Part shown: in pieces, positions 8,270 through 16,870 of the stretch
Layout: every line of letters starts with the position of its first letter
Position numbering within the stretch: position 1 is the stretch's first letter
NCBI RefSeq assembly: GCF_900102525.1
Contig: NZ_FNBZ01000009.1
Coordinates: forward strand, 172,885-236,884
DNA length: 64,000 nucleotides
Reading direction: 5' to 3'
From: Allobosea robiniae
GTDB lineage: Bacteria; Pseudomonadota; Alphaproteobacteria; Rhizobiales; Beijerinckiaceae
Position numbers and translations under genes: made by a program
The notes under the pieces: generated by a model
What the model was told of the DNA's origin: nothing
What the model saw: the letters and a program-made list of their open reading frames with translations, nothing else
Databases searched by the model: none

Positions 8270-9982
8270 ATGTCTATCGCCGACCCCGCGACGCTGCGCA
8301 CGCGCGTCGAGGAGACGGGCCTCCTCTGGGGGCTCGTCGGCCTCGTCGCGCTGCTTTCGCTGCTGCCGATCGGGCGCCTGATCGTCGAGGGCCTCGCCCC
8401 CGGCGGCCAGCTCTCGGCGACGGCGCTGGGCAAGGTGATGGCGAGCCCGGCGACCTGGACGGCGACCTGGAACAGCCTCACCACGGCCATCGCCGGCACC
8501 ATCCTCGCCACGCTGATCGGCGGCACCGTCGCGCTGCTGGCAACGCTGACCGACATCCGCGCCCGCAACGCCTTCACTTTCTGCTTCGTCCTGCCGCTGA
8601 TGATCGCGCCGCAGGTCACGGCGCTGGCCTGGCTGCAGATCTTCGGGCCATCGAGCACGCTGCTGAAGCTGATCGGCATGGCGCCGCCGCTCGGCAGCCG
8701 CAACCCGCTCTATTCGCGCGAGGGCATCATCCTGCTGCTCGGCCTGCAATATGCGCCGCTGGTCTTCCTGACCTTGCGCGCGGGCCTGCGCGCCCTGCCG
8801 AAGGAGCTGATCGAGGCCGGCCTTGCCGCCGGTGCACACCCCCTCACAGTGCTGCGCACCGTCGTGCTGCCGCTGATGACGCCGCCACTCGTCGCCGGCA
8901 TCGCGCTGTGTTTCGTCTCCTGCCTCGGGAATTTCGGCATTCCCGCCTTCCTCGGCATTCCCGGCAACTTCCTCGTCCTGCCGACGCTGATCTACCAGCG
9001 CCTCGCCGGCCTTGGCCCGGGCGTGCTTTCGGAGGTCGCGATCCTCTCCCTGCTGATCGGCCTGATCGCGATGATCGGCATCCTCATGCAGGATTTCATG
9101 CTGCGCCGCCGCGACTTCCGGATCACCACGACCTCGAGCGCAGCGCGCCCCTTCGAGCTTGGCCGCTGGCGTCGGCCGGTCGAGATCGGGCTCTGGAGCT
9201 TCGCCATTCTCGTGCTGGCACTGCCCTTTCTCGGCCTGCTCACGACCTCGCTGATCCCCGCCTTCGGCGTGCCGCTCAACGCCGGGACCGCGACGCTCGC
9301 CAACTACGCCTATGTCCTTTTCGAGCACGCCGCCTCGAAGCGCGCCTTCGTCAACTCCTTCCTGATGTCGGCGGGTGCGGCCACCCTGATCGTCCTGATC
9401 TGCGTGCCGCTCGGCTATTTCATTGTCTGGAAGAAGTCCCGCGCCCTGCGCCTGCTCAATCTCGCAGCGGAACTGCCCTACGCCATGCCCGGTGTCGTTC
9501 TCGCCATCGCCGCGATCCTGCTCTTCCTCAAGCCGCTGCCGGTGCTGAACGTCTCGCTCTACAACACCATCTGGATCATCGTCTTCGCCTATCTCGCCCG
9601 CTTCCTCGTGCTGGGCCTGCGCCCCGTCATCAGCGGCTATCTCCAGATCGACCGCACGCTGGAGGAGGCCGCCCAGATCGCCGGCGCCGGCCTGCCGCGC
9701 CGGCTCGTCACCATCATCTTCCCGCTGGTCGCCCCGGCTGCAGTGGCCGGCGCGCTCCTGGTCTTCCTGACCGCCTTCAACGAGCTCACCGTCTCGGCCT
9801 TGCTCTGGTCCTCAGGCGCCGAGACGCTCGGCGTCGTCGTCTTCTCCTTCGAGCAGGGCGGCGATTCCACCTATGCCTCGGCGCTGGCCGCCGTGACCGT
9901 GCTCGTCACCATCAGCCTGATGGCCTCCACCACCCTCTTCGCCCATAAACTGCCCCAGGGAGTCCTGCCGTGGCGCGACTGA
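8270..9982 (+). CDS. Double-length ABC permease (AfuB/FbpB-like, two fused membrane domains)
   Basis: The product has 570 residues from ATG 8270; a TTG two codons earlier is possible. It contains two homologous BPD-type permease units in one chain, each with about six transmembrane helices. EAA-loop signatures are EAGLAAGAHPLTVLRTVVLPLMTPPL in the first half and EEAAQIAGAGLPRRLVTIIFPLVAP in the second. A fused permease is normal for FbpB/AfuB-type importers. The stop overlaps the ATPase start by 13 bases, so the subunits are co-translated. It would form the translocation pore for the substrate captured by the preceding binding protein. Confidence 0.92.
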   Translation: MSIADPATLRTRVEETGLLWGLVGLVALLSLLPIGRLIVEGLAPGGQLSATALGKVMASPATWTATWNSLTTAIAGTILATLIGGTVALLATLTDIRARNAFTFCFVLPLMIAPQVTALAWLQIFGPSSTLLKLIGMAPPLGSRNPLYSREGIILLLGLQYAPLVFLTLRAGLRALPKELIEAGLAAGAHPLTVLRTVVLPLMTPPLVAGIALCFVSCLGNFGIPAFLGIPGNFLVLPTLIYQRLAGLGPGVLSEVAILSLLIGLIAMIGILMQDFMLRRRDFRITTTSSAARPFELGRWRRPVEIGLWSFAILVLALPFLGLLTTSLIPAFGVPLNAGTATLANYAYVLFEHAASKRAFVNSFLMSAGAATLIVLICVPLGYFIVWKKSRALRLLNLAAELPYAMPGVVLAIAAILLFLKPLPVLNVSLYNTIWIIVFAYLARFLVLGLRPVISGYLQIDRTLEEAAQIAGAGLPRRLVTIIFPLVAPAAVAGALLVFLTAFNELTVSALLWSSGAETLGVVVFSFEQGGDSTYASALAAVTVLVTISLMASTTLFAHKLPQGVLPWRD

Positions 9983-11061
9983 CCATCGACCGGGCGCAGA
10001 AGCGCTTCGGTTCCTATCTCGCGCTCGACGACGTCTCGATCGCGGTCGAGGATGGGGAGTTCCTCGCCGTGCTCGGCCCCTCCGGCTGCGGCAAGACCAC
10101 GCTGCTGCGACAGATCGCTGGTTTCGACAAGCTCGACGGCGGCCAGATCCGCATCGGCGACCGGCTCGTCTCTTCGGCGCAGACCCATATCCCGCCGGAG
10201 CATCGCAAACTCGGCATCGTCTTCCAGTCCTATGCGCTCTGGCCGCATATGACCGTGGCGGAGAACGTCGCTTATGGCCTGACCGTCGCCGGCGTGCGCG
10301 ATCCCGAGCGAGCCAAGCGCGTTGCCGCCGCGCTCGATCTCGTCGGCCTGGACGGCTTCGCCGAGCGCCGGCCGGGCCTGCTCTCCGGCGGTCAGCGCCA
10401 ACGCGTCGCGCTCGCCCGTTGCCTCGTCACCGAGCCCTCGCTGGTGCTGCTCGACGAGCCGCTCGCCAATCTCGACGTGCACCTGCGCGCCTCGATGGAA
10501 GAGGAGTTCTCCCGCTTCCACGAGCGCACCGGCACGACCATGGTCTACATCACCCATGATCAGGCCGAGGCCATGGCGCTGGCCGATCGCATCGCCGTGA
10601 TGGATCGCGGCCGCCTGCTCCAGCTCGCCACGCCCTCGCTGCTGTTCCGCGAGCCCGCCAACGTGACCGTCGCCGGCTTCATCGGCGAAGGCATGGTGCT
10701 GCCGGCGACCGTCCTCTCCGCGCCGCAGGCCGGCCGCTGCAAGGTCAGCGTGCTCGGCGTCGAGGCTATCGTGCGCTGCCGGCCCGATCAGGCGATCTCC
10801 GGTCAGGCGAAGCTCTGCCTGCGCGCCCGCGACATCGGCATCGCCTCGGCCGGCGAAGGCGGCCTCGCCGCCACGGTCGAGCGCCTGTCCTACCAGGGCG
10901 GCTTCTTCCGGATGGAGGTACGACCTGCCGCCAGCCAGGACATCGTCCTGCATCTCGACGCGAACGAGCCCGCCCCGGCCCAGGCCGGCGAGGCCATCCG
11001 CATCGCCATCACCGACGGCTGGATCATCCCGGAGAGCGCCTCCCTGGACAAGGCTGCGTGA
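9970..11061 (+). CDS. ABC transporter ATP-binding protein (AfuC/FbpC/PotA type)
   Basis: GTG start inside the permease gene; 363 residues. The nucleotide-binding domain shows Walker A GPSGCGKTT (about residue 36), Q-loop VFQSYALWPHMTVAENVAYGL, signature LSGGQRQRVALAR, Walker B LVLLDEPLANLD and the switch His in YITHDQAEAMA. A C-terminal TOBE-like regulatory domain (VLGVEAIVRCRPDQ... LCLRARDIGIASAGEGG) follows. This is the energising subunit of the importer. A short 10-bp gap leads to the metallo-hydrolase gene in the same orientation, which suggests the operon continues. Confidence 0.93.
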   Translation: MARLTIDRAQKRFGSYLALDDVSIAVEDGEFLAVLGPSGCGKTTLLRQIAGFDKLDGGQIRIGDRLVSSAQTHIPPEHRKLGIVFQSYALWPHMTVAENVAYGLTVAGVRDPERAKRVAAALDLVGLDGFAERRPGLLSGGQRQRVALARCLVTEPSLVLLDEPLANLDVHLRASMEEEFSRFHERTGTTMVYITHDQAEAMALADRIAVMDRGRLLQLATPSLLFREPANVTVAGFIGEGMVLPATVLSAPQAGRCKVSVLGVEAIVRCRPDQAISGQAKLCLRARDIGIASAGEGGLAATVERLSYQGGFFRMEVRPAASQDIVLHLDANEPAPAQAGEAIRIAITDGWIIPESASLDKAA

Positions 11062-11071
11062 GACCGGCGCC

Positions 11072-12217
11072 ATGAAACTGACAGTCCATGGCGGGATCGG
11101 CGAAAAAGGCCGGACCTGCGTCGGCATCGAACATGGTGGAACGCGTCTTCTGCTCGATGTCGGCGTCGACACCAGCGCACAGGGCACCGCCTACCATCCG
11201 GCGATCACGCGCGCCGAGCTCGAACGCATCGACGCGATCATCGTCACCCACGCCCATGAGGATCATGTCGCGGCGCTCGGCTGGTGTCTCGCCAACGGCT
11301 TTTCCGGCCGCATCCTGATGACCGCGGAATCGGTCGCCGAGACGGACGCCACACTTGCCGCCTACGCCACGCCGCACGAGAGGGCGCTTGCCCAAGCTGC
11401 TACCGCAGAGATCATCGCGCCCGGCACCGATTTCGTGCTCGGCCCGATCACCATCCGCACCGGCCGCAGCGGCCACGTCGTCGGCGGCATCTGGTGCCAT
11501 CTGTGCGCAGGCGGTCGCAGCCTCGGCTATTGCGGCGACGTCGTTCCGGATAGCCCGGTCTTCGCCATGGACGCTCTCCCGCCCAGCGATCTCGTGCTGA
11601 TCGATGCGTCTTACGGCGCCGATCGCATCCCCGCCATCGAACGCGGCGCAGCCATCAAAGGCTGGCTCGCGGCCCATCCGCAGGGCGCCGTGCTGCCGAC
11701 CCCCCTTTCCGGCCGCTCCGTCGAGTTGATCGGCCTGATCGAGGGCCCGATCGCAATCCACCCCTCGATGCGCGAGGCTCTGGCCCAGCAGATCGCCGCT
11801 TCGACATGGTTGAAGCCCGGTGCCGCCGATGCCCTCTCGGCGCGTTTCGCCGAAGCGCTGCTTTGGGAGGAAGGGCAGAAGCTGCCCCGAGCCGCACTGC
11901 TCGTCGATGACGGCATGGGGCTCTCCGGTCCCTCCAAAGCCGCGCTCGCACAGGCCCGCCGCGAGAAGCATCCGGCCCTGCTGACCGGCGGCATTCCCAA
12001 GGGCAGCCCGGCCGATCTCATGCTGGCCGCAGGCGAGGCCGACTGGCTGCGCTTCCCGACGCATCCGACACTGCCCGAGAACATCGCGATCGCGGCGGCA
12101 AGCGGCGCCGGCCGCATCCTCGCCCATTCCTGCGATGCCGCGACCGCAGCCTTGCTGGCCACCGACATCCCCAAGCTCGTCACCGGCCTCAAGCCCGGCG
12201 ATACCATCGAGATCTGA
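11072..12217 (+). CDS. Metallo-beta-lactamase-fold hydrolase, RNase J/ArCOG-like
   Basis: The product has 381 residues. The metal motif HAHEDH at about 60-65 (HxHxDH), an upstream Asp in LLLDVGVD and a downstream GHVVGGIW and YCGDVVPDSPVF (His and Asp ligands) mark a zinc-dependent MBL-fold hydrolase. The layout resembles RNase J or exonuclease-type members at the N-terminus, but I do not see the full KH and C-terminal RNase J domains. Substrates in this superfamily range from phosphodiesters to lactones and thioesters. It sits between an ABC ATPase and SurE with 2-10 bp gaps, so it probably acts on the imported compound, for example by opening a phosphodiester or lactone. That role is inference from context. 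Confidence 0.75.
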   Translation: MKLTVHGGIGEKGRTCVGIEHGGTRLLLDVGVDTSAQGTAYHPAITRAELERIDAIIVTHAHEDHVAALGWCLANGFSGRILMTAESVAETDATLAAYATPHERALAQAATAEIIAPGTDFVLGPITIRTGRSGHVVGGIWCHLCAGGRSLGYCGDVVPDSPVFAMDALPPSDLVLIDASYGADRIPAIERGAAIKGWLAAHPQGAVLPTPLSGRSVELIGLIEGPIAIHPSMREALAQQIAASTWLKPGAADALSARFAEALLWEEGQKLPRAALLVDDGMGLSGPSKAALAQARREKHPALLTGGIPKGSPADLMLAAGEADWLRFPTHPTLPENIAIAAASGAGRILAHSCDAATAALLATDIPKLVTGLKPGDTIEI

Positions 12218-12219
12218 TC

Positions 12220-12984
12220 ATGCGCATCCTCATCGCCAATGACGACGGCATCGATGCTCCCGGCATCGCTTTGCTGCGTAAAGCCGCCGCGCGCCTCGCG
12301 ACCGATATCTGGGTCGTCGCGCCCGAACGGAAATGGACGGCAGCGAGCCACCATCTCTCCTTCGACAAGGAATTGACGCTCAGCCGGCGCGAGCCGCAGG
12401 TCTATGCGCTGAACGGCACACCGGCCGATTGCGTCGTCGCCGCCATGACCGTGCTGTTCCGCGACGGCAGCATGCCCGATCTGGTGCTCTCCGGCGTCAA
12501 TGACGGCCGCAACGCCGCCGAGGATGCCGCCTATTCCGGCACGCTCTCGATCGCCCGCGAGGCGAGCTTCTGGAACCTCCCCGCCATCGGCTTCTCCCGC
12601 ACCAAGGGCGGCACGTCCGAGGAGCGCGACGTCGCAGCGCTCGCGGCCCTGATCGAAAACCTCTGGCAGACGCGCGCGCAATGGACCCGCGAGGGCACAT
12701 TCCTGAGCGTCAACCTGCCGAAGGAATTGCCGGCCGAGATCGGCCTTGCCGGCATCGGTCGCGACAAGATCGCGAGCGCTGCGGATATCGTCTCGGAAGA
12801 GGTCGACCGGGTCACCTGGCGTATCCGGCGCGGCCGGCCGCATACCAGCCGTCCGGGCGACGAGAACAGCCTGATCGATTCAGGCCGCATCGCCATCGTC
12901 CGCCATTGCTGGAGCGACGGCGCGCCGCTGGACGCGGGCTTCGCTGCTGAGTTCAACAATGCGCTGAGACAGCCTGCAGGCTGA
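12220..12984 (+). CDS. surE: SurE-type 5'/3'-nucleotidase / phosphatase
   Basis: This 254-residue protein has the defining SurE N-terminus RILIANDDGIDAPG (metal ligands Asp8-Asp9), the Asn/Gly-rich SGVNDGRN loop, and AYSGTLSIAREA, the conserved YSGT segment. SurE enzymes remove phosphate from nucleoside monophosphates and, less specifically, other phosphate esters. The canonical surE of proteobacteria lies with pcm, rpoS or serS; here it closes the ABC transporter/MBL operon, starting 2 bases after the previous stop, and is likely a paralogue recruited for catabolism. The 3' end converges on the ABC exporter gene with a 9-bp gap. Confidence 0.9.
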   Translation: MRILIANDDGIDAPGIALLRKAAARLATDIWVVAPERKWTAASHHLSFDKELTLSRREPQVYALNGTPADCVVAAMTVLFRDGSMPDLVLSGVNDGRNAAEDAAYSGTLSIAREASFWNLPAIGFSRTKGGTSEERDVAALAALIENLWQTRAQWTREGTFLSVNLPKELPAEIGLAGIGRDKIASAADIVSEEVDRVTWRIRRGRPHTSRPGDENSLIDSGRIAIVRHCWSDGAPLDAGFAAEFNNALRQPAG

Positions 12985-12993
12985 GCCGACGGC

Positions 12994-14814
12994 TCACCCC
13001 TCCAGGAACTGCATCCGGTGCAAACGGGCATAGGCGCCGTCGCGCGCCAACAGCTCATCATGGCTGCCGGTCTCGACGACCTTGCCCTCGTCCATCACCA
13101 CGATCATGTCGGCCTCGCGAATGGTCGAGAGCCGATGCGCGATGACGATGGTGGTGCGCCCCTTCATGAGCGCCGCCAGCGCCTGCTGGACGAGCCGTTC
13201 GGATTCGGTGTCGAGCGCGCTCGTCGCCTCGTCGAGCAGCAGGATCGGCGCGTTCTTCAGGATGGCGCGGGCGATCGCGATCCGCTGGCGCTCGCCGCCC
13301 GAGAGCTTGTGGCCGCGCTCGCCGACCGAAGCATCGTAGCCGCCCGGCATCGCCATGATGAAATCATGCGCGGCGGCGCCCTTCGCCGCGGCGACGATCT
13401 CGTCCAGCGAAGCGTCCGGCCGCCCGAAGGCGATATTCGCCCGCACGCTGTCGTCGAACAGCACGACATCCTGGCTGACAACGCCGATCTGGCGGCGCAG
13501 GCTGGTCAGGGTGACGTTGCGCAGGTCCTGCCCGTCGATCTCTATGCGGCCCTCGGTCGGGTCGTAGAGGCGCGGCACCAGCGCCAGCAGCGTCGATTTG
13601 CCGGAACCGGAGCGGCCGACCAGCGCCATCGTTTTCCCACCCTGCGCGACGAGGTCGATGCCCTCCAGCGCACGCTGGTCCTCGCGATAGCGGAAGCGCA
13701 GCTGGCGGAAGGCGACCTCGCCGGCAGTGACCGTCAACGGCTTCGCTTCCGGACGGTCGAGAACCTGCGGCTTCTCGTCCATCAGCGCGTAGTAGCGCTT
13801 CAGCGAGGCCCCGGCCTCCTGGACGATGGCGTTGAGGTTGCCGAGCGAGCGCATCGGCTGGGCCGCGAGCAGGAGCGCCGAGACATAGCCGGTGAAATCG
13901 CCGACCGTCGAATTGCCGGCGGTGATGCGCACCCCGATGGCGGCGAGCACGCCGGCGACCGCGAGCCCACCGCCGACCTCGAGCAGGGGGTCGAGGCGCC
14001 CGCGCGCATTGGCCGCCTTCATCTTCAGCGCCCGGATCGTCTCGAAGGCATTGGCCGCCCGCGTCTTCAGATAGGGCTCGAGCCGGTCGGTCTTGGCGAC
14101 GCGCGCGCCCTGCAGACTCTCGGTGACGAGATTGGCCATCAGCCCGGTCTGTTCCTGCTGGGAGCTGGCCATCCGCCTGAGCTTGCGGCCGATCCGGCCG
14201 ATCGGATGGGCGATCACCGGTGCGATCAGGAGCACGACCAGCGTCATCTGCCAGTCGATCCAGATCAGCGCGCCGACCAGCGCGATCGCGGTGACGACGT
14301 CGCGGATAGCGATGTTGACGATGCGCGTCAGCGCTTCCTTGACGAAGGTGAAGTCGGTGGTGAAGCGCTGCGTGAGGGAGGCCGGATTTTCCCGCTGCAA
14401 TTGCGCCAGGTCGGCATCGATCAGATGGCCGTAGAGGGCCGTCTGCATGTCCGCCTCGATGCGGCTGACGACATTGTTGGTCATCACCGTCTGGGCGAGC
14501 AGCGAGAAACCCTTGATGGCGGTGACGATCACGACGACGGTCGCGACCGCGTTGATGACGCCGATCTCGTAGCCGATCGACTTCGAGACCAATCGCTCCA
14601 TGCGCCGGACGAAGCCGGTCGATTCGGCCATCAATGGATCGGCGAAGGCGTCGAATGCCGCCTTGATCAGGAGCGGATAGAAGCTCGTCGTCGCCGCGAT
14701 GATCACGACGAGGCCGAGAATCATCAGCATCTGCGGGAGGTAGGATCTGATCTGCTCACGCCAGACACGGGCAAAGAGCGCAAGGGTGTCGTCGGTGACG
14801 CGGCCGATCTTCAT
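12994..14814 (-). CDS. MsbA-like ABC exporter, fused transmembrane and ATPase domains
   Basis: The product has 606 residues. An N-terminal six-helix type I exporter domain (about 30-330; e.g. MLMILGLVVIIAATTSFYPLLIKAAFDAF) is followed by a nucleotide-binding domain. The ATPase part has Walker A GRSGSGKSTLLALVPRLYDP, signature LSGGERQRIAIARAIL, Walker B ILLLDEATSALD and the switch in VIAHRLSTI. It resembles lipid A and lipid exporters of the MsbA type, and in alphaproteobacteria similar half-transporters are often the lipid A flippase. Substrate cannot be fixed. It forms a homodimer in the inner membrane. It is transcribed alone, divergent from the D-threonine-aldolase-like gene. Confidence 0.9.
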   Translation of the reverse strand: MKIGRVTDDTLALFARVWREQIRSYLPQMLMILGLVVIIAATTSFYPLLIKAAFDAFADPLMAESTGFVRRMERLVSKSIGYEIGVINAVATVVVIVTAIKGFSLLAQTVMTNNVVSRIEADMQTALYGHLIDADLAQLQRENPASLTQRFTTDFTFVKEALTRIVNIAIRDVVTAIALVGALIWIDWQMTLVVLLIAPVIAHPIGRIGRKLRRMASSQQEQTGLMANLVTESLQGARVAKTDRLEPYLKTRAANAFETIRALKMKAANARGRLDPLLEVGGGLAVAGVLAAIGVRITAGNSTVGDFTGYVSALLLAAQPMRSLGNLNAIVQEAGASLKRYYALMDEKPQVLDRPEAKPLTVTAGEVAFRQLRFRYREDQRALEGIDLVAQGGKTMALVGRSGSGKSTLLALVPRLYDPTEGRIEIDGQDLRNVTLTSLRRQIGVVSQDVVLFDDSVRANIAFGRPDASLDEIVAAAKGAAAHDFIMAMPGGYDASVGERGHKLSGGERQRIAIARAILKNAPILLLDEATSALDTESERLVQQALAALMKGRTTIVIAHRLSTIREADMIVVMDEGKVVETGSHDELLARDGAYARLHRMQFLEG

Positions 14815-14934
14815 GGCCGGGGCCTATCATGACAGCCCGACAAGCGCCACTGGTGCATGGCTGGCTGCGACAGGGGGGCCTTGCTACGGACACGAAGCTG
14901 TCTTCCCATGGCCATAACCGATTCAGGAGACTTC

Positions 14935-16071
14935 ATGCCGCTATCCCCGCCGGCCCAGCCCGGCCAGAGCTTCGCCGAGATCGAAACCCCCGCCCTCGTG
15001 CTCGATCTCGATGCGTTCGAGCGCAATCTCGTCGCCATGGCCGCTTTCACCCAGGCCCATGGCATCAGGCTCAGGCCCCATGCCAAGTCGCACAAGAGCC
15101 CCGAGATCGCGCTGCGGCAGATCGCCCATGGCGCGGTCGGGCAGTGCTGCCAGAAGGTCGGCGAAGCCGAAGTGCTGGTCGCAGGCGGCGTCGGCGACGT
15201 GCTGGTCACCAACGAGATCGTCGGCGCGGCCAAGCTCGACCGTCTGGCCCGCCTCGCCCGCAGCGCGAAGATCGGCCTCTGCGTCGACCATCCCGACGGC
15301 GTGCGCGAGGCGGCGGAAGCGGCGGCCCGCAACGATGTGACCCTCGATGTCTATGTCGAGATTGATGTCGGCGGCCGGCGCTGCGGCGTTGCGCCCGGAG
15401 AGGGCGCCGTCCGGCTGGCCGAGGCGATCGCTCGCTCCAACACCCTGCGCTTCGCCGGCATCCACGCCTATCACGGCTCCGCCCAGCACATGCGTTCGAT
15501 CGACGAGCGCCGCGAGGCGATCGAACGGGCCGGCTTCGCCGCCCGCAACACGGTCGAACGGCTCAGCCATGCCGGCCTGAAATGCGAGGTCGTCACCGGC
15601 GCCGGCACCGGCACCCATGAATTGGAGACCCAGTCCGGCATCTGGAACGAGATCCAGGCCGGCTCCTACATCTTCATGGACGCCGACTACGCCCGCAATC
15701 GCCAGGCTGACGGCACGCCCTTCCGCACCTTTGAACACTCTCTCTTCGTCCTCGCCGGGGTGATGAGCAAGCCGGTGCCGGACCGCGCCATCGTCGATGC
15801 CGGCCACAAGTCGGCGGCGGTCGATTCGGGTATGCCCGTGCCCTTCCGCCGCGAGGGCGTGATCTATACCAAACCCTCCGACGAGCACGGCGTCCTCACC
15901 GGCGACCCGATCGCGATGCCGCATCGCGGCGACAGTTTGCTGCTGATCCCCGGCCATTGCGACCCGACGGTCAACCTGCACGACTGGTATGTCTGCGTCC
16001 GCGGCCTGCACGGGCCCGACGCCCATGTCGAGGCCCTCTGGCCGGTCGCTGCGCGTGGTGCCCTGATCTGA
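14935..16071 (+). CDS. DSD1-family PLP enzyme (D-threonine aldolase / D-3-hydroxyaspartate aldolase-like)
   Basis: 378 residues from the ATG that follows TTCAGGAGA; upstream in-frame ATG 14908 is less well placed. The N-terminal alanine-racemase-like TIM barrel contains RPHAKSHKSPEIA, with the PLP lysine in the AKSHK context, and CQKVGEAEVLVAGGVGDVLVTNE. The C-terminal domain has VDAGHKSAAVDSGMP and IPGHCDPTVNLHDW. The His-x-Cys pair of the latter is the divalent-metal site seen in D-threonine aldolase and D-serine dehydratase. Such enzymes cleave beta-hydroxy D-amino acids or dehydrate D-serine. It is followed 7 bp later by an unknown gene in the same direction. Confidence 0.85.
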   Translation: MPLSPPAQPGQSFAEIETPALVLDLDAFERNLVAMAAFTQAHGIRLRPHAKSHKSPEIALRQIAHGAVGQCCQKVGEAEVLVAGGVGDVLVTNEIVGAAKLDRLARLARSAKIGLCVDHPDGVREAAEAAARNDVTLDVYVEIDVGGRRCGVAPGEGAVRLAEAIARSNTLRFAGIHAYHGSAQHMRSIDERREAIERAGFAARNTVERLSHAGLKCEVVTGAGTGTHELETQSGIWNEIQAGSYIFMDADYARNRQADGTPFRTFEHSLFVLAGVMSKPVPDRAIVDAGHKSAAVDSGMPVPFRREGVIYTKPSDEHGVLTGDPIAMPHRGDSLLLIPGHCDPTVNLHDWYVCVRGLHGPDAHVEALWPVAARGALI

Positions 16072-16078
16072 GCGGGCG

Positions 16079-16855
16079 ATGCTCGCGGAGCTCTTCCTGC
16101 GGTTGGCGACGCCGGCGGCGCGGATGACCCGCCGGCTCGGCCTTGTGGGAGAAAGCGTCGCGCTCTGGTCGCGCGGCAACCGCCAGCGCCGGGCCTGGGC
16201 TCCGCATCACGAACGCTGCCGCAGCGTGGTCGCTGAGGCTGTCACGGAGCTGTCGCAGCGCCGCAAGGTGGCGGTTCTCGGCTCGGGCCTGCTGCGCGAC
16301 ATCCCGCTCGACCTGCTGTGCCGGCGATTCGAGCAGGTTCTGCTGGTCGATGCCGTCCACCTGCCGCAGATCCGGCTGCGCATGCGCTTCCGGCCCAAGG
16401 TCATGCTCCTGACCCGCGACCTCACCGGCGTCATGGGCTGGCTGGCCGAGGAGAACGACGGGCGCGTCGATCCGCTGGCCGATCTGGCCGCCGACTCAAG
16501 CCTCGATCTCGTCATATCCGCCAATCTGATGTCGCAGCTCGCCTGGCCCGTCGAGGATTGGCTGGACGATCACCCCGACCGTGCTGGACAGCTACCGGTC
16601 GACCTGCCGGCGCGCTGCATCGCCTGGCATCTCGCCGATCTCCGCCGCTTCAACGGCCGTGTCGTCCTGCTCAACGATGTCGAGATGGTCGAGCGCGACC
16701 GTGCGGGCGCGATCACCGATCGCCTCGATCTCACGCGCGGCGTCGAGTTACCGCTCCCGGATGAAAGCTGGGACTGGCCGGTCGCGCCCTTCGGCGAAGC
16801 GGAACGCGACCGCGAAAGCACCCACCGCGTCGGCGCCTGGCGGGATTTCCGCTAG
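16079..16855 (+). CDS. Conserved-looking hypothetical protein with Rossmann-like core
   Basis: The product has 258 residues. I do not recognise a named family. A VAVLGSGLLRDIPLD motif near residue 63, followed by an acidic strand end (VLLVDAVHL) and a SLDLVISANLMSQLAW segment, resembles motifs I, II and IV of class I SAM-dependent methyltransferases, although the glycine spacing is not canonical. The C-terminal part is Asp/Trp-rich (DESWDWPVAPFGEAERD). There is no signal peptide or transmembrane helix. It is in an apparent two-gene operon with the DSD1-type enzyme and converges on obgE. Confidence 0.65.
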   Translation: MLAELFLRLATPAARMTRRLGLVGESVALWSRGNRQRRAWAPHHERCRSVVAEAVTELSQRRKVAVLGSGLLRDIPLDLLCRRFEQVLLVDAVHLPQIRLRMRFRPKVMLLTRDLTGVMGWLAEENDGRVDPLADLAADSSLDLVISANLMSQLAWPVEDWLDDHPDRAGQLPVDLPARCIAWHLADLRRFNGRVVLLNDVEMVERDRAGAITDRLDLTRGVELPLPDESWDWPVAPFGEAERDRESTHRVGAWRDFR

Positions 16856-16870
16856 AGCGCCGGCCCAGCC

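Noticed and set aside
9871..11187. Long minus-strand frame opposite the ABC ATPase
   Set aside because: Low-complexity Asp/Arg/Gly/Ala composition without homology; the plus-strand ATPase has all motifs.
13018..14832. A 600-codon open frame antisense to the MsbA-like exporter gene
   Set aside because: No recognisable motif; the exporter on the minus strand has intact ATPase motifs, and the antisense frame is a by-product of GC bias.
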